64,000 bases of DNA, taken from positions 1 to 64,000 of the forward strand of contig JAWOLC010000001.1 of assembly GCA_033853925.1 (NCBI GenBank), in the 5' to 3' direction. The notes beneath the pieces were generated by a model that was not told the DNA's origin, made no database searches, and worked only from the letters and a program-made list of their open reading frames with translations. Positions within the stretch are counted from its first letter, which is position 1; every line of letters starts with the position of its first letter. The DNA is from JANXPZ01 sp033853925 (GTDB taxonomy: Bacteria > Eisenbacteria > RBG-16-71-46). Below, in pieces: positions 59,541 through 64,000 of the stretch. A program made the translations under genes and the position numbers.

Positions 59541-60053
59541 ATGAACGTTCCCGTGAATTCCGCCTCCGCCATCTCCGCGTCCTTCCTCGCGGAGCTCGAT
59601 GTCGAGATGCCCACGACCCGCCGACTGCTGGAGCGTGTGCCCAGCGACAAGGCGGCGTGGAAGCCGCACGTGAAGTCCTTTCCCCTCGGACACCTGGCTC
59701 AGCTCGTGGCCCGCATGCCCGGCTGGCTGGCCCCCATCATGCGCGAGGGCGCGCTCGACCTGGGCCGCGCACCCGCGTACAGCCTCGAGAAGACCGAGAC
59801 GCTGCTCGCCGAGTTCGACCGCAACGTGAACGACGGCAGGGCGGCCCTGGCCGCAGCCAGGGATGAAGACTTCAGCGTGCCCTGGTCGCTCAAGACCGGC
59901 GACCGCGTGCTCTTCACGCTGCCTCGCGTCGCCGTGGTGCGCTCGACGATCAACCATCTCGTTCACCACCGCGGACAGCTCAGCGTCTACCTGCGTCTCG
60001 TCGACGTGCCGCTGCCTTCCATCTACGGACCGACGGCCGACGAGAAGTGGTAG
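59541..60053 (+). CDS. DinB family protein
   Basis: 170 residues, the usual DinB four-helix bundle. The metal-binding His set is recognisable: FPLGHLAQLVARMPGW in helix 2 and STINHLVHHRGQLSVYLRLV near the C-terminus. The end VPLPSIYGPTADEKW is typical of the DinB_2 group. Some relatives are thiol-dependent transferases or hydrolases; the role here is unknown. Confidence 0.85.
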   Translation: MNVPVNSASAISASFLAELDVEMPTTRRLLERVPSDKAAWKPHVKSFPLGHLAQLVARMPGWLAPIMREGALDLGRAPAYSLEKTETLLAEFDRNVNDGRAALAAARDEDFSVPWSLKTGDRVLFTLPRVAVVRSTINHLVHHRGQLSVYLRLVDVPLPSIYGPTADEKW

Positions 60054-60178
60054 GCGGGCCGCGGGCCGCCCGCGGCCGGATGCTTCGCCGCATCGCCGGG
60101 GCCCCAGCCGATGGCCTGGGCCGCGGGGCAGGCGTCCCCGCGTTCATTCCTACGAAAGCACCGGGGATGGGGCGCTAG

Positions 60179-61756
60179 GTGGCCGTCCCCCTCCGGCCAC
60201 CCTGCGATGCCGCGCTCGTGCGCGCCGGCGCATGTGCCGCGCCCGCCCCCGAGAGCGCGCGCCGCTGGGTGCTGGCCACGACCATCCTCGGCTCCAGCAT
60301 GATCTTCCTCGACGGAACGATCGTGAACGTGGCCCTGCCGGTCCTGCAGCGGCAGTTCGACGCCACGCTGGCCGCCGTGCAGTGGGTCGTCGAGGCCTAC
60401 GCCCTCTGCCTCGCCGCGTTCATGCTCGTGGGCGGGGCGCTGGGCGACCGCATCGGCCGCCGCCGGGCCTTCGCCCTGGGCGGCGTGATCTTCGCCGTCG
60501 CCTCGGCGCTGTGCGGCGCTGCGCAGGATCTCGGCCAGCTCGTCGCCGCCCGCATCGCGCAGGGGGTCGGCGGGGCCCTGCTCGCGCCGAACAGCCTCGC
60601 CATCATCAGCAGCTCCTTCGCCGACGAGTCGCGGGGCCGGGCGATCGGCACCTGGTCGGGCTCGACCGCCATCCTCGCCGGACTGGGACCGGTCGCAGGC
60701 GGCTGGCTGATCGATCACGCCTCCTGGCGCTTCGCCTTCTGGCTCAACCTGCCCCTGGCCTTGATCACGCTCGCGATCCTCTTCGCTCGCGTCCCGGAGA
60801 GCCGCGATGCCGAAGCGCGCGGAGCGGTGGACTGGGGCGGCGCGTCCCTGGCGACGCTGGGTCTGGGCGGAATCGTCTACGGCCTGCTCGAGTGGGGATC
60901 CGACTCGGCGAGCCGGCGCGCCCAGGGGCTGGCGATCGCTGGCGGAGTCGCTCTGCTGGCCGCGTTCCTTGCGGTCGAGCGGCGGGGGCGCTCGCCCATG
61001 ATGCCCCTTCAGCTCTTCGGCTCCCGCCGCTTCGGCGGAGCGAACCTCCTCACCCTGCTCCTCTACGCGGCGCTCGGCGGCGCGCTCTTCTTCCTGCCCT
61101 TCGAGCTGATCCAGGTGGATCACGAGTCCCCCACGGCCGCGGGGGCGGCGCTGGCTCCGTTCATCATCATCATGTCGGCGCTCTCCCGGTGGTCGGGCGG
61201 CCTGGTCGCCCGTCACGGGCCCAGGGCCCCGCTGGTCGTGGGCCCGCTCGTCGCGGCCGCCGGCTTCCTCCTGCTGGCGTCGGCGGCCCCGGGCCGAAGC
61301 TACTGGCTCGGCGTCTTCCCCGGTGTCGCGACCCTGGGCCTGGGGATGGCCGTGAGCGTCGCGCCGCTCACGACCACCGTGATGAGCGCGGTCCCCCAGC
61401 GCCTCGCCGGCACGGCCTCGGGAGTCAACAACACGGCGGCCCGGGTGGCCGGTCTGCTGGCGATCGCGATTCTCGGTCTCGTGCTCCTCTCGGCGTTCCG
61501 CCGCGCTCTCGACCATCGCATCGCCGCGATTCCCCTGGACGCTTCCGTCCGCCTGGCACTGGACCGAGGCAGCGCGAAGCTCGCGGCTCTGCCGCTCCCG
61601 CCCGGGCCGTCGGCGGAAACGCGCGCCGCCGTCGAGCGGGCGATCGGCGACGCCTTCGTGGCGGGGTATCGGTTCGTGATGGTCATTGCGGCCGGCCTCG
61701 CTCTCGCGGGCGCGGTCGTCTCGTGGCGGATGATCGGCGGCGAAGAGGGCCCATAG
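60179..61756 (+). CDS. MFS transporter, DHA2 (EmrB/QacA) family
   Basis: 525 residues with 14 predicted membrane helices. Motif A-like GGALGDRIGRRRAFALGG after helix 2; AGLGPVAGGWLIDHASWRF, the antiporter motif C; and WRFAFWLNLPLAL. Helix 1 contains FLDGTIVNVALPVLQ with the Asp typical of this group. It exports drugs or other amphipathic compounds with protons. The GTG start at 60179 is the best available; no ATG exists before helix 1. There is no regulator gene next to it. Confidence 0.9.
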   Translation: MAVPLRPPCDAALVRAGACAAPAPESARRWVLATTILGSSMIFLDGTIVNVALPVLQRQFDATLAAVQWVVEAYALCLAAFMLVGGALGDRIGRRRAFALGGVIFAVASALCGAAQDLGQLVAARIAQGVGGALLAPNSLAIISSSFADESRGRAIGTWSGSTAILAGLGPVAGGWLIDHASWRFAFWLNLPLALITLAILFARVPESRDAEARGAVDWGGASLATLGLGGIVYGLLEWGSDSASRRAQGLAIAGGVALLAAFLAVERRGRSPMMPLQLFGSRRFGGANLLTLLLYAALGGALFFLPFELIQVDHESPTAAGAALAPFIIIMSALSRWSGGLVARHGPRAPLVVGPLVAAAGFLLLASAAPGRSYWLGVFPGVATLGLGMAVSVAPLTTTVMSAVPQRLAGTASGVNNTAARVAGLLAIAILGLVLLSAFRRALDHRIAAIPLDASVRLALDRGSAKLAALPLPPGPSAETRAAVERAIGDAFVAGYRFVMVIAAGLALAGAVVSWRMIGGEEGP

Positions 61757-62191
61757 CCCACGCTTCAGGACGTCACGGTCGCCGACGACCTCCGCCGGGG
61801 TGGCCGGCCCGCGTGGAGGCTTTTCCCCAGAGCCGCGGGCAAATGCCCCGCCCCGGAGGGCCAGCGGCCGCGCCTCCGGCAGATCGCGCCTTCGCGGCGT
61901 CCTGCCGGCAGGGGCCGGCGTCCCGCCGCGCGCGCTCCTCCTCGAGAGGAAGGGCCGGGAAATCGGGCGGTCCCGCCGAGGCCCGCTCGGCTCGGACGCC
62001 TCGGGCGGTCCTCTTGTCTCCTCCCCGGAGCGCGCCGAGGTGTCTCCCCGGGGGATCCCCCGCGATGGCAAGTGCCTTGCGTTGCCACGTCCTGCTGGGG
62101 GTGGGCGGCGGTCGCCGTGCCACTCGTTCCACGCATGGACGCCGGTCGCCCTGGGAACGACTCCCGGCAGTCGAGCGACGGGAGAGAACGA
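61757..62191. other. Intergenic region before the surface repeat protein
   Basis: 435 bp. No gene supported on either strand. A small hairpin TGGCAA-N10-TTGCCA lies near 62065-62086 and a GCCGGC-type hairpin near 61905. No promoter of the kind seen elsewhere in the window was found. Confidence 0.4.
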
Positions 62192-64000
62192 ATGCTGCAC
62201 GTGCCGACATCATCTCGCCTCTTCGCCATGGTCGCGGTGATTTCCGCGAGCCTGGCGCTCGCCGGGTCCGCGCTCGCGGGCCCGTCCGCCTCCATCGAGC
62301 AGGTGAGGAACGGCGAGGCCACCGCTCCTCTCACGCCCGTCCCCGCGTGGGGCACGGGCAATTGCGGTGCCTCGAACTCCCACTACCTCGAGAGCCACTC
62401 GACCGCCTATCGCGCCGTGATGGACGGACTCCCGACCGATGGCACCGTGGTCGAGCTCACCATCGGCTACGACGTGAAGCGCAGCGGCTCGTACGCCCTC
62501 GACTACCTGACCCACTTCCAGCGGCTGCTGCCCCATGTCCTCTTCGGCCATCGCGAGCCCGAGGTCATCGACCCCCTGAGCGGCATCACCGGTGTCGGCT
62601 CCCTCGTCACCACGGCTCCGATCCCCCTGCCCACGCGCAACCTGCTCGTGGATCCGGACGGCCCCGACCCCGACCCGGCAGCGCTCCAGCCGGTGACCAG
62701 CATGGCCGCCCTGCCCGAGGCCGAGCGAGTGATGACCCTCTACGGTGGAACGCTCGTCGACGTCTCCTACGTGACGGAGGCGGACGTGAGCCTGGCCACC
62801 AACTCCTCCGAGTCGCAGGTCCGGGTGCGCTTCACGGCCAGCAGTCCCAAGGCCGTGCTGGCCTGGGGCGGACACATCGCCTGCCGCTGGGACTGGGGTT
62901 TCAACGCGGACGGCACGCCGCGGTCGGCCGCAGGGATCAGCGGCTCCTCCTACCACATGCGGCTGGTCACCTGGAGCCTCGGGAACCTGGGGAACCAGGA
63001 TCGCTCGATGTCCACCGACGCCGTCTACCCCGTCCCGCGCTGCGGAATCTCGAACCTCGGCCCCTTCTGCGCCGGATCCACCAACACCCACACGGCGCCA
63101 TCGGGGATGGAGTCCTACGCCTGGTCGCTGTTCGACAACACCTGCGGGGCCGAGATCGTCGGCGCCGACACCGGCCTCACGGTCGTCGTCCGCTCGAGCA
63201 GCGCCGGGAGCTACGGCCTGCTGCTCACCACGGGGGCGAGCGGGTTCACCAAGCAGTGTCAGGCGACGGTGCTCGTGAACCCGCCCGTCGTCGCGGACGC
63301 GGGCCCCGACCAGACCGTTTGCGCCGGAAGCCCCCAGACGCGGCTCGCCGGCGTGGTGAGCGGCGGCAGCGGAGCGTGGAGCGGCGGCACGGGCGCCTTC
63401 AGCCCCGGCCGCGGTGATGCGAACGCGGCGTACACGCCGTCGGCCGCCGAGATCGCGGCGGGGGGCGTCACCCTCACCCTCGTCTGCACCCCGTCGTCCG
63501 GACCCTGCCCGCCCGCCAGCGATCCCCTGCGCATCACCATCGACCCGATGGCCACGGCGAACGCCGGGCCCGACCAGATCCTCTGTGCGAGCAGCTCGCA
63601 GGCCCAGCTCGCCGGCCTGATCGGAGGCGCGGCAGCGAGTGGGGTGTGGAGCGGCGGGGCCGGCGCCTTCAGCCCGAGCGCCGCCGCCCTGAACGCGACC
63701 TACACGCCGACGGCGGCCGAGATCGCCGCCGGCAGCGTGACGCTGACGCTCACGAGCAACGACCCCGCCGGCCCCTGCGGGGCGGCCAGCGATCAGGTGC
63801 GCCTCACCTTCAATCCCGCCGCGCTCGCCGAGGCCGGGCCCGACCAGACGCTCTGCGGCACCAGCCCCCAGGCCCAGCTCGCGGGCAGCGTGGGCGGCGC
63901 GGCCACGCGAGGCACCTGGAGCGGCGGTGCCGGCACCTTCAGCCCGAGCGCCGCGGCCCTGAACGCCACCTACTCGCCGACCGCGGCCGAGATCGCGGCC
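62192..64000 (+). CDS. Large exported repeat protein with AGPDQ-type repeats, 3' partial
   Basis: 603 codons and still open at the window end, so the protein is longer. Signal peptide (VAVISASLALAGSALAG). Residues 30-360 form a unique domain with cysteines (GTGNCGAS, ACRWDWGFN, PVPRCGISN) and GGTLVDVSYVTEADVSLATN. From about residue 368 come near-identical repeats starting ANAGPDQ, with LAGLIGGAASGVWSGGAG and LNATYTPTAAEIAAGSVTL, as in FCB-group adhesins that carry PKD-like repeats. A C-terminal sorting domain is expected beyond the edge. ATG at 62192 with GGGAGAG upstream. Confidence 0.8.
   Translation, partial: MLHVPTSSRLFAMVAVISASLALAGSALAGPSASIEQVRNGEATAPLTPVPAWGTGNCGASNSHYLESHSTAYRAVMDGLPTDGTVVELTIGYDVKRSGSYALDYLTHFQRLLPHVLFGHREPEVIDPLSGITGVGSLVTTAPIPLPTRNLLVDPDGPDPDPAALQPVTSMAALPEAERVMTLYGGTLVDVSYVTEADVSLATNSSESQVRVRFTASSPKAVLAWGGHIACRWDWGFNADGTPRSAAGISGSSYHMRLVTWSLGNLGNQDRSMSTDAVYPVPRCGISNLGPFCAGSTNTHTAPSGMESYAWSLFDNTCGAEIVGADTGLTVVVRSSSAGSYGLLLTTGASGFTKQCQATVLVNPPVVADAGPDQTVCAGSPQTRLAGVVSGGSGAWSGGTGAFSPGRGDANAAYTPSAAEIAAGGVTLTLVCTPSSGPCPPASDPLRITIDPMATANAGPDQILCASSSQAQLAGLIGGAAASGVWSGGAGAFSPSAAALNATYTPTAAEIAAGSVTLTLTSNDPAGPCGAASDQVRLTFNPAALAEAGPDQTLCGTSPQAQLAGSVGGAATRGTWSGGAGTFSPSAAALNATYSPTAAEIAA
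63293..64000 (+). repeat. Tandem 88-90-residue AGPDQ repeats in the surface protein
   Basis: Units begin at 63293, 63557 and 63827 (264 and 270 nt), each with AGPDQ-x-x-C near the start and an AAEIAAG block about 50 residues later. The second and third units are the most alike. The third unit is cut by the window edge. Confidence 0.85.

Overview
The window is 64 kb of very GC-rich DNA (third codon positions almost always G or C). It has dense, mostly overlapping genes, no insertion sequence, no CRISPR array and no rRNA. The cell is Gram-negative: there is a lipid A-type acyltransferase, an RND efflux pump, lipoproteins and several outer-membrane barrel proteins. Exported proteins look like those of the FCB superphylum: a subtilisin with a FlgD/T9SS-like C-terminal domain and a large protein with AGPDQ repeats. 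With the GC content and the S55 peptidase plus propeller pair, I infer an uncultured lineage close to Candidatus Eisenbacteria. This is an inference; no rRNA or marker tree supports it here.

Layout. 1-2.3 kb: end of mutS, a small Mth938-fold protein, a propeller protein. 1.6-5.4 kb, minus strand: a metF/metH-type fusion, a holin-like membrane protein, a HEAT-repeat protein and a methyltransferase. 5.5-10 kb: an exported S55 (SpoIVB-type) peptidase coupled to a propeller/Ig protein, then a PPC-domain protein. 10-14.7 kb: folding and housekeeping (cyclophilin, PgeF, giant PpiC/SurA chaperone). 14.9-21.4 kb: a degenerate GGDEF-like protein, mutL, miaA, and a two-gene amino-sugar module (AmgK-like kinase fused to a RapZ C-terminal domain, then a MurU-like nucleotidyltransferase). 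21.5-31 kb: tRNA-Gly, der (broken by a small deletion), plsY, gpsA, a MerR regulator, tRNA-Pro, acyltransferase, glycosyltransferase, surE, pcm, a second tRNA-Pro, acylphosphatase, a sigma-70-type factor, apt and a cold-shock gene with a structured leader.

31-39 kb: subtilisin, an ABC exporter, then a tight operon TlpA-like thioredoxin / DUF4266 lipoprotein / DUF3570 barrel / ApbE flavin transferase. The DUF3570 protein carries a DAISGAS motif matching the site at which ApbE attaches FMN, so the operon reads as an extracytosolic, probably outer-membrane, flavin redox module. 39-48 kb: TPR protein, exported rhodanese, and a sigma-54 activator overlapping a Ser/Thr kinase with TPRs. 46.5-57.3 kb: two envelope proteins, an epimerase, an aquaporin, an RND adaptor plus pump, an unknown amphipathic protein, and a fucose-isomerase-like protein with a HAD phosphatase. 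57.3-64 kb: a frameshifted barrel relic, an SpmA-SpmB-like membrane protein, a DinB protein, an MFS exporter, and a repeat-rich surface protein that runs off the end.

Regulation. Many neighbours overlap by ATGA, GTGA or TGATG, which suggests translational coupling. Readable sigma-70 promoters (TTGnnn, 17-18 bp, TAnnnT) precede both promoter-driven tRNAs, csp, mutL, the cyclophilin and several genes whose -10 box ends only 7-11 nt before the start codon. The latter implies leaderless or near-leaderless mRNAs.
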